NCBI RefSeq assembly: GCF_030908545.1
Contig: NZ_CP133083.1
Coordinates: 434,001 to 498,000 of the forward strand
DNA from: Nitrosomonas sp. sh817
Lineage (GTDB): Bacteria > Pseudomonadota > Gammaproteobacteria > Burkholderiales > Nitrosomonadaceae
Direction of reading: 5' to 3'
DNA: 64,000 bases
The notes below the pieces were generated by a model that was given only the letters and a program-made list of their open reading frames with translations, searched no databases and had not been told where the DNA came from. How positions within the stretch are numbered: position 1 is the stretch's first letter; every line of letters begins with the position of its first letter. This document shows positions 56,481-64,000 of the stretch, in pieces. The position numbers and the translations under genes were made by a program.

Positions 56481-57827
56481 CTAAGAATTCTTGATGCTGG
56501 AAACATCCGCTTCGCACATGCCGTGCGCGAATTTTACCTGAATTTTTTCGCCGCATTGAATTTGTTTACTGTCCCGGATGATCGCGCCTGTCTTTGAGAA
56601 TGAAATGCTATACCCACGCTCTAGGACCGATTGCGGATTTAACTGTAATAATTGCGCTTGAATATGCGTTAACCTGACCGAACGTGATTCGAAATAGAAG
56701 GAAAAAGCTCTGCAGAAGCGCGCCGCTAATACTTGATGTTGCTGCTCCAATTGGACGAGACGAGCAATTGTGTTAACTAGCCGTTGGTTGAATCCAAGTA
56801 ATACCCACTGTTTTTTTTCCATGGAATGTGCGCAGATCTTATTGAGCCGGTCCTGCAAGTATTGCAATTGAAAAAATTGTTGTTGAATCCGGTGACCGGG
56901 GTAAATCAAACGGTGCGACATCATATCTACGCGCTGCATGGCTCGTTCGAGGCTATGTAAAGTCATGCGGAACATGCGTTGGCGGATCGTACACAGATGG
57001 CGATCTAATTCGCCCCGGTCTTTGCTGACTAACTCGGCGGCAGCCGTTGGCGTCGGTGCGCGAATATCCGCAACAAAATCCGTAATTGTGAAGTCTGTTT
57101 CATGGCCGACGCCGCTGACAATGGGTATTGAGCTTGCTGCAATCGCCAGTGCGACGATTTCTTCATTAAACGCCCATAAGTCTTCAATATTTCCCCCGCC
57201 GCGGCACACGATCAATACATCGCATTCGTTGCGCAATACGGCAATTTTAACGGCATCGGCGATACTGGCGGCGGCGGCTTTTCCTTGCACCAATGACGGA
57301 TAAATAATAACCGGCAATGAAGGCATGCGCCGGCGTAAGGTTGAAAGCACATCCCGCAACGCTGCAGTATCGAGTGACGTGATAATGCCGATTTGTTTTG
57401 GAAACGCCGGTAGCTTTTTTTTCCTTTCTGGGTTAAAAAAACCGGCTTGTTCCAGCTTGGCTTTAAGTTTCTCGAAAGCTTCGAATAATTCGCCTTGGCC
57501 GGCTTTCCGGATGGTTTCAACATTTAACTGATAATCCCCGCGGGGTTCGTATAACGTGACTAACGCCAGTACTTCCACTTGCATGCCATCCATGGGTTGC
57601 CAATCGAAATATCGATTCTTATGGCTGAACAGCACGCATCTCACCTGAGCTTCGGCGTCTTTCAGCGAAAAATACCAATGACCGGATTGGTAACATTTCA
57701 AATTGGAAATTTCACCTTTCACCCACAATAATGGAATATTCTGCTCCAGAAATTGCCGGGTACTGCTATTTAATTCGCTGACGGTCAAGACCTTGCGTGC
57801 AAGACCGGTAATCGGAAATAGATTCAT
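56481..57827 (-). CDS. xseA: Exodeoxyribonuclease VII large subunit
   Basis: The 448-aa nuclease subunit degrades single-stranded DNA in repair. An N-terminal OB fold (about 10-100, with LWVKGEISNLKCYQSGHWYFSLKD) is followed by the catalytic domain with IGIITSLDTAALRDVLSTLRRR and CRGGGNIEDLWAFNEE, then GVGHETDFTITDFVADIRAPTPTAAAEL. A long coiled-coil region binds the small subunit. The small subunit gene xseB is not adjacent. Confidence 0.95.
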   Translation of the reverse strand: MNLFPITGLARKVLTVSELNSSTRQFLEQNIPLLWVKGEISNLKCYQSGHWYFSLKDAEAQVRCVLFSHKNRYFDWQPMDGMQVEVLALVTLYEPRGDYQLNVETIRKAGQGELFEAFEKLKAKLEQAGFFNPERKKKLPAFPKQIGIITSLDTAALRDVLSTLRRRMPSLPVIIYPSLVQGKAAAASIADAVKIAVLRNECDVLIVCRGGGNIEDLWAFNEEIVALAIAASSIPIVSGVGHETDFTITDFVADIRAPTPTAAAELVSKDRGELDRHLCTIRQRMFRMTLHSLERAMQRVDMMSHRLIYPGHRIQQQFFQLQYLQDRLNKICAHSMEKKQWVLLGFNQRLVNTIARLVQLEQQHQVLAARFCRAFSFYFESRSVRLTHIQAQLLQLNPQSVLERGYSISFSKTGAIIRDSKQIQCGEKIQVKFAHGMCEADVSSIKNS

Positions 57828-58177
57828 ATCAGAGCCGTGGGTCGATGTAGATTTTTATGATGACAGGGTACCGCTTAAATGACTGAAAATGATATAATTT
57901 TAAAATAACTTGTTGTTTGTTAATCAACAATAGGTAAGATCAAAAAATCATCAAGTTAAAAAAGACGTTTGGAATTGCTAACTTAATTCCTATTTTCGAT
58001 ACATACTCACAAATTTATTCACAGAATTTGTGGATAAAAAATCGGTTGCTTTTTAAGCCGATGATTCAGTATTAAGTTGCATCAATACTGGAAAGCGTAC
58101 TTAGTTTTAGAATGCAAATTGGCTGAAATCCAGAGAAAAATGATACCCGGATCTACAGCGGGTGAGGAGACTATCTC
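57828..58177. other. AT-rich divergent region with paired DnaA-box-like sequences
   Basis: The 350-bp space between divergent xseA and the exbB-like gene has no gene. TTATTCACA (58015-58023, one mismatch to the DnaA box) and TGTGGATAA (58029-58037, a perfect box on the other strand) face each other. They overlap a perfect dyad CACAAATT (58008-58015)/AATTTGTG (58025-58032). There is also TTGTTG/CAACAA near 57911-57928. I do not see a cluster of boxes or a dnaA gene, so this is unlikely to be the chromosome origin. It may be a DnaA-regulated promoter or a chance match. Confidence 0.4.
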
Positions 58178-58786
58178 GTGTTATCTTTAATTCAAGCAGC
58201 AGGCTGGCCGATTTGGCCGATCATCATTGCTTCCGTCGTTGCAATCGGGATTATCGGAGAACGTATGTGGACCTTGCGTTTAAATGTTATTTCACCTAAG
58301 GAACTGCTGCCAAAGGTGCTAAATGAATACAAGCGTAATGGTGTCAGTGCAGAGATGCTGACGAAGCTGCAAAAACATTCTCCGCTCGGGCAGATACTGG
58401 CGGCTGGGTTGAAGAATGTGAAAAGCTCCCGGGAGGTGATGAAGGAATCGATTGAGGAAGCAGGCCGGGTAATCGCGCATGAGCTCAATCGCTATCTGAC
58501 GACACTGGGTACGATTGCTGCACTAAGTCCGTTGATGGGATTGTTTGGCACCTTGGTCGGTATGATTGAAATTTTCGGTTCCAGCTCACCGGCCGGCAGC
58601 AATCCGGCACAGCTGGCTTATGGGATTTCAGTGGCATTGTATAATGCCGCGTTCGGCATTCTCGTCGCAATTCCGAGTATGATTTTTTATCGCCATTTTC
58701 GAGCTAAGGTTGATGATTTTGTAATTGAAATGGAATTACAAGCATTAAAATTAGTGGAGATTGTACATGGCGAACGGGACAGCTGA
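58178..58786 (+). CDS. exbB: MotA/TolQ/ExbB-family proton channel protein
   Basis: The 202-aa inner-membrane protein starts at GTG 58178 behind GAGGAGA (58164-58170). Three helices (about 10-28, 110-135, 150-175) and the signature LGTIAALSPLMGLFGTLVGMIEIFGS define the family. ExbB proteins work with ExbD to energise TonB. In related bacteria exbD (and lpxK) follows exbB, but here the next gene is hpnA, 99 bp on. The partner must be elsewhere. Confidence 0.87.
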   Translation: MLSLIQAAGWPIWPIIIASVVAIGIIGERMWTLRLNVISPKELLPKVLNEYKRNGVSAEMLTKLQKHSPLGQILAAGLKNVKSSREVMKESIEEAGRVIAHELNRYLTTLGTIAALSPLMGLFGTLVGMIEIFGSSSPAGSNPAQLAYGISVALYNAAFGILVAIPSMIFYRHFRAKVDDFVIEMELQALKLVEIVHGERDS

Positions 58787-58885
58787 TTGTTGTCTACCCG
58801 TTCCATCAACGTTGATCTGTCCTTAAAATTAATCGGATTTTAAATGTTTCGCGCTGCAGTTCGCGGGCTGTAATAGGGGGATTTT

Positions 58886-59902
58886 ATGAGCAACCGGCGT
58901 TCATTGGTGACTGGCGGCGGCGGTTTTATCGGATCGCATCTGGTAAGGCAATTACAGGAAAATGGCGATATCGTCAGAGTACTGGAACTACCGGATGTTC
59001 CTTTGCCGGCCAATGTGGAAGTTGTGCGCGGCACGATTTGTGATCCTCATGTGGTTCGTAAAGCGCTAAAAGGGGTTCAAAGGCTCTATCACTTGGCGGG
59101 CAACCCTAATTTATGGGCGCAGAAAAAAAGTGATTTTAACCGGGTTAATTTTGAAGGAACCCGGACTATTTTTGCTGAAGCGGCAAAGCATGATCTTGAA
59201 GTAATCGTGTATACTTCGACCGAATCGATAGTGACTGGAAATGCGCTTAGGAACGTACCGGCATTTTCCGCATTGGAGTGTCAATTAAACGAAATGCCGG
59301 GACCTTATTGCAAATCAAAATTACTGGCGGAATTGGAAGCGTTAAAAGCCGCTGAAAGTGGGCTGCCGGTTGTTATTGTTGCGCCGACATTGCCGGTTGG
59401 CCCGGGAGACAGGTCCATTACCCCGCCTACGCGCATGATACTGGATTTTTTGAATGTCAAAACACCGGCCTATCTGGACTGCCGTTTCAACATGGCGGAT
59501 GTTCGCGATATCGCTCAGGGGCATATATTGGCGGCTGCGCGTGGAAAACCGGGACAGCGCTATATTCTGGGTAATGAAAATATTACTTTAGGTCAATTAT
59601 TGACATGGATTGAGGAAATTACCGGTTTGCTCATGCCCAAAAAACGCATTCCTTATGGGTTGGCATTAATAGCGGCGGTTGTCAGTGAGTTTGTTGCCGA
59701 TTACATGACGCACAAGCCGCCAATGGCGCCGCTTGCCGGCGTAAGATTAGCGCGTTACCCGATGCATTTTGATTGCAGCAAGGCAGTTAATGATCTTGGT
59801 TTGCCACAAAATTCCGTACGTCAGGCAGTTGCTGACGAGATTGAGTGGTTACTCGATAGCGGTTTAGTAATGCGGCGTTTGCCTTTATTGAGAGAAATTT
59901 AA
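58886..59902 (+). CDS. hpnA: Hopanoid-associated sugar epimerase HpnA
   Basis: The 338-aa NAD-dependent epimerase/dehydratase-like protein has the Rossmann motif VTGGGGFIGSHLVRQL (residues 8-23) and the catalytic YCKSK (Tyr-x-x-x-Lys) at about 133-137. YTSTESIVTG replaces the usual serine strand, as in HpnA proteins. It is thought to act in making the sugar-derived side chain of extended hopanoids. It is the first of the hopanoid genes here; a MITE-like element separates it from mlaA. Confidence 0.88.
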   Translation: MSNRRSLVTGGGGFIGSHLVRQLQENGDIVRVLELPDVPLPANVEVVRGTICDPHVVRKALKGVQRLYHLAGNPNLWAQKKSDFNRVNFEGTRTIFAEAAKHDLEVIVYTSTESIVTGNALRNVPAFSALECQLNEMPGPYCKSKLLAELEALKAAESGLPVVIVAPTLPVGPGDRSITPPTRMILDFLNVKTPAYLDCRFNMADVRDIAQGHILAAARGKPGQRYILGNENITLGQLLTWIEEITGLLMPKKRIPYGLALIAAVVSEFVADYMTHKPPMAPLAGVRLARYPMHFDCSKAVNDLGLPQNSVRQAVADEIEWLLDSGLVMRRLPLLREI

Positions 59903-59908
59903 GATAAA

Positions 59909-60048
59909 GGGGTCTCTAAAAATTCAGAGTTTTGAACAAGACAAGGCGGTAATAAAAAATATTGACACAACATATAATTGATATGTAAGGAAATAGTTTT
60001 TGTTGGCAACGACGTATTGTGATGAAATATGAATTTTTCGAGATGTCC
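59909..60048. mobile_element. MITE-like element, about 140 bp, with imperfect terminal inverted repeats
   Basis: TCTCTAAAAATTCA (59913-59926) and TGAATTTTTCGAGA (60030-60043) are inverted repeats with one mismatch in 14, and flanking GG/CC extend the match to 59909 and 60048. The interior is AT-rich and has no gene. Size and layout resemble the element at 12744 but the sequence is different. It occupies nearly all of the hpnA-mlaA gap and ends 21 bp before the start of mlaA, so it may carry that gene's promoter (TTGACA occurs within it). Confidence 0.55.
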
Positions 60049-60069
60049 ATAAGTTGATTTGTAAAGCCA

Positions 60070-60894
60070 ATGGTTAGAATTATTGGAATCTTAAGAAAGA
60101 CACGTGCAATAACGAATCATGGCCATTTGTTTCTTATTGTTTTGTGGATTTGTTTTGCAGTCTTGCAAGGGTGTGCTTCAACACCCAAGAATAGCGATCA
60201 AGAGCTTGACCCGGCCGATCCTCACGAAAAATTTAATCGCGCGTCCTATGACTTCACGGATAAAGTCGATCGCGCGGTGTTTGAACCTGTCGTAAATGCT
60301 TATATCGATTATGTGCCGGATGCGGCGCAGCGATCGATCGGTAATTTTTATGATAATTTGGCGTATCCCAATGTCGCTTTGAATTCGTTTCTTCAAGGCA
60401 AGGTAAAACAAGGGACAGAAGATACCTTACGTTTTTTTGTCAATTCGACAATCGGCATGTTCGGGTTGTTCGATATGGCGAGCCACATGGGTTTGCAAAA
60501 ACACGATGAGGATTTTGGCCAAACGCTAGGAGTATGGGGCGTTAAACCGGGTTCCTATCTGTTTGTGCCGTTGATTGGACCGAGCAGTGAACGCGATGTC
60601 ACCAATATTCCGATAGGGCTTGTGACCAATGTATTATTCTATGCGGGACTTGCGGTGGGTACTTATTTTGCAGCCCCTCTGACAATCCTCGGCGCAATCG
60701 ACAAACGCGCAAGATTAGTAGGCCCGATGCGCATCCGGGATGAAGCGGCGCTGGATCCTTATTTGTTTGTGCGCGAAGCGTCGTTACAACAGCGCGAATT
60801 TCTGGTGCACGATGGCAAGCTGCCATTAGACCTTTACTACGAGCCTTTCCAGGATAATCCATTCGAGCCGGATGGGAAGAAGCAGAAACTATGA
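60070..60894 (+). CDS. mlaA: MlaA (VacJ) outer-membrane lipid-asymmetry lipoprotein
   Basis: The 274-aa lipoprotein removes phospholipids from the outer leaflet of the outer membrane with the Mla system. The lipobox LQGC places the lipidated Cys at residue 35. DPADPHEKFNRASYDFTDKVDRAVFEPV and DFGQTLGVWGVKPGSYLFVPLIGPSSERD are family signatures. A gene for MlaA is often placed among hopanoid genes. The product's N-terminus is somewhat long before the hydrophobic core. Confidence 0.93.
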   Translation: MVRIIGILRKTRAITNHGHLFLIVLWICFAVLQGCASTPKNSDQELDPADPHEKFNRASYDFTDKVDRAVFEPVVNAYIDYVPDAAQRSIGNFYDNLAYPNVALNSFLQGKVKQGTEDTLRFFVNSTIGMFGLFDMASHMGLQKHDEDFGQTLGVWGVKPGSYLFVPLIGPSSERDVTNIPIGLVTNVLFYAGLAVGTYFAAPLTILGAIDKRARLVGPMRIRDEAALDPYLFVREASLQQREFLVHDGKLPLDLYYEPFQDNPFEPDGKKQKL

Positions 60895-61034
60895 GCGGCC
60901 GGGGCAATTGCACTGAATCAATGAATCAGGCTGTGCGGCAGAAACCGTCATGAGAAAAAAAACAATATGGCCGTACAGAGTTGGTAACATGTATCCCGTT
61001 TTTTAAATGAATATGAAGGTGTTTAGAAATATAT

Positions 61035-63035
61035 ATGGACAGGCTTCTAAAAATCTCGAGCGTATCGGAGCAAATTGACTCTGCTGAAAAGGATCAAATG
61101 ACGCGATTGCACATCACAACAAACCCGGATCAGCATGAAGTTAACACTGGTGAACTGGATTTGAAATTTAATCAGGCGCGCGATGCCATTTTGGCCTTGC
61201 AGAATCCTGACGGTCATTGGTGTTTTCCGCTGGAAGCGGATTGCACTATTCCGGCTGAATATATCCTGATGATGCACTTCATGGATGAGGTGGATGTCAT
61301 TCTGGAAAATAAGATCGCCCGCTTTATTCGTGACAAGCAAGACATGAAACATGGGGGATGGCCGCTCTATTACGGCGGGGCCTTCGACATCAGTTGCACG
61401 ATTAAATCGTATTATGCGTTGAAGCTGGTGGGGGATTCGCCGGATGCGCCGCACATGGCGCGCGCCCGGGAAGCGATTCTGGCGCACGGAGGAGCGGCTA
61501 AAGCCAATGTTTTTACACGTTTGCTGCTGGCGATGTACGATCAGATTCCGTGGCGGGGCGTGCCGGTCGTGCCTTCGGAGCTGGTGCTGTTGCCGAGCTG
61601 GTTTCCTTTCCATATCAGCAAAGTGTCATACTGGTCGCGTACCGTAATGATTCCTTTGTCAATTTTATGTACCTTGAAGGCGCGTGCTGCAAACCCGCGG
61701 AAAGTGGATATCCGTGAACTGTTCATTGTGCCGCCGGAAGAAGAAAAGAATTATTTTCCTAAAGCGGATACACCGCTGAAGCGCGGTTTTATGCTGGTCG
61801 AGAGGCTATTGTCCCGGTTCGAGCCGCAACTGCCGCAATCGATCCGGCAATATTCCATCCGTCGCGCGGAGAAATGGGTTCTGGAACGTCTTAACGGTGA
61901 ATGCGGTATCGGCGCGATCTTTCCGGCGATGGTCAATGCCTACGAAGCGCTGGCGCTGCTGGGTTATCCGCCGGATCATCCGAATCGTGTGCAATGCCGC
62001 AATGCGCTGCTTGGATTGTTGGTTGATGAAGGGGAGCGTGTCTGGTGCCAACCCTGCACATCGCCGGTTTGGGATACCGTTTTGACCAGCCTGGCGTTGC
62101 AGGAAGACGCCACAACCGGTCAAGCACCTGTTTTGAAGGCACTGGATTGGCTGGTGGAACAACAAGTGCTGGATGAACCCGGCGACTGGCGCGATAAACG
62201 GCCCGATTTACCGGGCGGCGGCTGGGCTTTTCAATATGCCAATCCGCATTATCCCGATCTGGATGACACCGCGGCGGTCGCATGGGCCTTGGAACAAGGG
62301 GGCGAAGAGCGCCACCAGTATTCGCTGGATCGTGCAGCCAATTGGCTGGCGGGAATGCAGTCGCGGAACGGTGGGTTTGCCGCCTTCGATATTGATAATA
62401 CCTATCATTATTTGAATGAAATACCTTTTGCCGATCATGGTGCATTGATCGACCCGCCAACCAGCGACGTGACCGCGCGTTGTGTCGGTTTGCTCGGAAA
62501 ATACGGCAAGCATCAGCGGGAAGTGTGGCGCGGGATCAGCTTTTTGCTGCGCGAGCAGGAGAAAAACGGTTCCTGGTTCGGACGCTGGGGAACCAATTAT
62601 ATTTATGGCACTTGGTCAGTGCTGGAAGCATTCCGGCTGGCGCAGTTCGATATGCAGCATATTTCAGTGCGCCGTGCCGTCAAGTGGCTGGAATCAGTGC
62701 AGCGGGATGACGGCGGCTGGGGTGAAACCAATGATTCTTACCTGGATGCTCAGTGGGCCGGCCAGTTTCCCGAAACCAGCACAACTTTCCAGACTGCCTG
62801 GGCGGTGCTGGGATTAATGGCGGCGGATGAGGTCAACAGCGAAGCGGTGCGAAAAGGTATTCAGTATTTGTTGCGTAGTCAAAACGCCGATCATCTATGG
62901 GATGATCCTTGGTTTACCGCGCCGGGATTTCCACGCGTTTTCTATTTGCGCTACCACGGTTATTCAAAATTCTTCCCGCTATGGGCGCTGGCGCGTTATC
63001 GCGCACTGACTCGTACGATCGCCGCGTGCGAGTAA
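61035..63035 (+). CDS. shc: Squalene-hopene cyclase
   Basis: The 666-aa monotopic membrane enzyme turns squalene into hopene, the base of hopanoids. The catalytic acid motif DLDD lies at residues 408-411 (YPDLDDTAAVAWAL). Several QW repeats are visible, for example GGWAFQYANPHYPD and GSWFGRWGTNYIYGTW, and GGWGETNDSYLD near the C-terminus. It is full length. ATG 61035 is the start; an in-frame ATG at 61098 is possible. It overlaps hpnG by 10 bp. Confidence 0.96.
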   Translation: MDRLLKISSVSEQIDSAEKDQMTRLHITTNPDQHEVNTGELDLKFNQARDAILALQNPDGHWCFPLEADCTIPAEYILMMHFMDEVDVILENKIARFIRDKQDMKHGGWPLYYGGAFDISCTIKSYYALKLVGDSPDAPHMARAREAILAHGGAAKANVFTRLLLAMYDQIPWRGVPVVPSELVLLPSWFPFHISKVSYWSRTVMIPLSILCTLKARAANPRKVDIRELFIVPPEEEKNYFPKADTPLKRGFMLVERLLSRFEPQLPQSIRQYSIRRAEKWVLERLNGECGIGAIFPAMVNAYEALALLGYPPDHPNRVQCRNALLGLLVDEGERVWCQPCTSPVWDTVLTSLALQEDATTGQAPVLKALDWLVEQQVLDEPGDWRDKRPDLPGGGWAFQYANPHYPDLDDTAAVAWALEQGGEERHQYSLDRAANWLAGMQSRNGGFAAFDIDNTYHYLNEIPFADHGALIDPPTSDVTARCVGLLGKYGKHQREVWRGISFLLREQEKNGSWFGRWGTNYIYGTWSVLEAFRLAQFDMQHISVRRAVKWLESVQRDDGGWGETNDSYLDAQWAGQFPETSTTFQTAWAVLGLMAADEVNSEAVRKGIQYLLRSQNADHLWDDPWFTAPGFPRVFYLRYHGYSKFFPLWALARYRALTRTIAACE

Positions 63036-63736
63036 CCGGTTTGGTGACCGCGCTGCGGTCTGAGGCCGCATGCGTGTCACCGGGGCGTGTTCCATTCAAT
63101 CAACCCGCTTCGCTAAACGATCAGACGCTGTTGTGGCTCAGCGGCATGGGCGCGCAAGCAGCCCGGGCCGCGGCGCAAGGGTTGCGGCAGCACGGTGTTG
63201 CCGCATTGGTGAGTTTCGGCGTCGCCGGCGCCTTGAGCGATCAATTAAAACCCGGCGATTTGGTGCTGCCGGATGCCATCCATAGCGGTGAGCTACTGCC
63301 GGTCGATTGTGCGTGGCGCGACCGGCTGCAACGGCAACTGCCAGCATCTATCACAGTCTTTAATGGCCTTCTGGCCGATAGTCACGTACCTCTGACCGAT
63401 GAGAAGGCAAAACGCGGACTCGCGCAAACCAGTGGCGCTCACGCGGTGGACATGGAAAGCGCGGCTGTCGCGCAAGTGGCGAAGGCAGCCAATATTCCGT
63501 TTATTGCCGTGCGCGCGATCATCGATCCGGTATATTTCTCGCCGCCGCAAGCGCTGCTTGCAGCCATCAATCCGGATGGCAGTGTCAAGCCGTTGCATTT
63601 AACCGCGCTGCTGCTAAAGCGTTCGGTCCGGCTGGGCACCTTATTGCAAATGGGAGCGGGCATGCGGGAAGCGCGCAAAACATTGTCGCAAGTCATCGAA
63701 ATGGCTGGTACCGGCTTGGCGAGTCAGGGCAATTAG
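63026..63736 (+). CDS. hpnG: Hopanoid phosphorylase HpnG
   Basis: The 236-aa protein belongs to the nucleosidase/phosphorylase family and acts on adenosylhopane in side-chain synthesis. I choose GTG 63026 (VRVTGLVTALRSEAAC), because upstream in-frame sequence lies in shc. A later start at GTG 63041-63046 is possible. The GMGAQAARAAAQ, SFGVAGALSDQLKPGDLVLPD and VDMESAAVAQVA segments are family signatures, the last with the catalytic/nucleoside-binding Met-Glu. hpnH, its usual partner that makes adenosylhopane, is not in the window. Confidence 0.88.
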   Translation: MRVTGLVTALRSEAACVSPGRVPFNQPASLNDQTLLWLSGMGAQAARAAAQGLRQHGVAALVSFGVAGALSDQLKPGDLVLPDAIHSGELLPVDCAWRDRLQRQLPASITVFNGLLADSHVPLTDEKAKRGLAQTSGAHAVDMESAAVAQVAKAANIPFIAVRAIIDPVYFSPPQALLAAINPDGSVKPLHLTALLLKRSVRLGTLLQMGAGMREARKTLSQVIEMAGTGLASQGN

Positions 63737-63742
63737 CGCGTG

Positions 63743-64000
63743 TTATTGCGCTTGTTGAAATTGTAACGCCGCCAAGCGTGCATAAAGTGCGCTGGATTGT
63801 AGTAATTCCGCATGTGTACCGAGCGCCTCGAGACGGCCATGATCGAGTACCGCGATACGGCCCGCGGATTGAACGGTCGCTAGACGATGTGCGATAACTA
63901 GCGTGGTGCGGCCGCGCATTAATTGCTGCAATGCTTGCTGTACCCAATACTCGCTTTGCGCGTCGAGCGCGCTGGTGGCTTCGTCGAGCAACAGCACCGG
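63743..64000 (-). CDS. ABC exporter ATPase domain, C-terminal part
   Basis: The visible 85 residues run off the right edge. They begin at the Walker B segment [17 protein letters not shown] and include the H-loop ([13 protein letters not shown]) and the D-loop, typical of the ATPase half of MsbA/HlyB-like ABC transporters (type with fused permease). The gene is convergent with hpnG, with a 6-bp gap. The substrate cannot be told. Confidence 0.85.
   Translation of the reverse strand, partial: PVLLLDEATSALDAQSEYWVQQALQQLMRGRTTLVIAHRLATVQSAGRIAVLDHGRLEALGTHAELLQSSALYARLAALQFQQAQ

Noticed and set aside
58008..58037. Chromosomal origin of replication
   Set aside because: Only two DnaA boxes, no dnaA, dnaN or gidA nearby, and no set of 13-mers. 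At most a DnaA-regulated site.

Overview
The window comes from an ammonia-oxidising betaproteobacterium of the Nitrosomonas type. The deciding evidence is the complete hydroxylamine-oxidation cluster at 27599-31913: octahaem hydroxylamine oxidoreductase (haoA), haoB, tetrahaem cytochrome c554 (cycA) and the NapC/NirT-type quinone reductase cM552 (cycB/cycX), in the order known for Nitrosomonas. The species cannot be fixed from this sequence.

Layout. 1-598 is the start of a RoxA/dihaem-peroxidase-like cytochrome running off the left edge. 828-6552 is a three-gene heavy-metal-type RND efflux operon. 6652-12509 (minus) is a six-gene Mrp/Mnh Na+/H+ antiporter with fused A and B subunits. 12744-12886 is a MITE-like element. 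12897-17200 holds a DUF1499 protein, a membrane diguanylate cyclase and a protein joining two J-like domains, a zinc ribbon and PilZ. 17418-18728 is a YeeE/YedE sulfur-transport pair with a BigR/SqrR-type persulfide sensor. 18852-20021 (minus) is an L,D-transpeptidase. 20233-21450 is a TIR protein with a C-terminal FGE/C-type-lectin domain that looks like the target of a diversity-generating retroelement (DGR). 21581-26278 is glxR-glcDEF for glycolate salvage. 26431-27210 is a His-rich membrane-anchored periplasmic protein just upstream of the hao cluster.

From 32170 on: pstC-pstA-pstB (no pstS or phoU nearby), tpiA-secG, tRNA-Leu(GAG), a complete 14-gene nuoA-N complex I locus (36470-51121), htpG behind a clear sigma-32 promoter, ogt-xerD, dsbB (minus), a small coiled-coil periplasmic protein, a DUF423 gene and xseA (minus), an exbB-like gene without exbD, then hopanoid genes hpnA, mlaA, shc and hpnG. 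The C-terminal end of an ABC exporter (minus) runs off the right edge.

How the genes work together: HAO oxidises hydroxylamine, c554 accepts the electrons and cM552 passes them to quinone. Complex I, present in full, probably runs in reverse in such chemolithotrophs to make NADH. The Mrp antiporter, Pst uptake, glycolate salvage and hopanoid synthesis fit an autotroph that acidifies its surroundings. The most unusual items are the TIR/lectin gene with a putative hypervariable C-terminus, the J-J-zinc-PilZ fusion beside a diguanylate cyclase, the His-rich protein next to hao, the acidic tail of cM552, and two MITE-like elements about 140 bp long.
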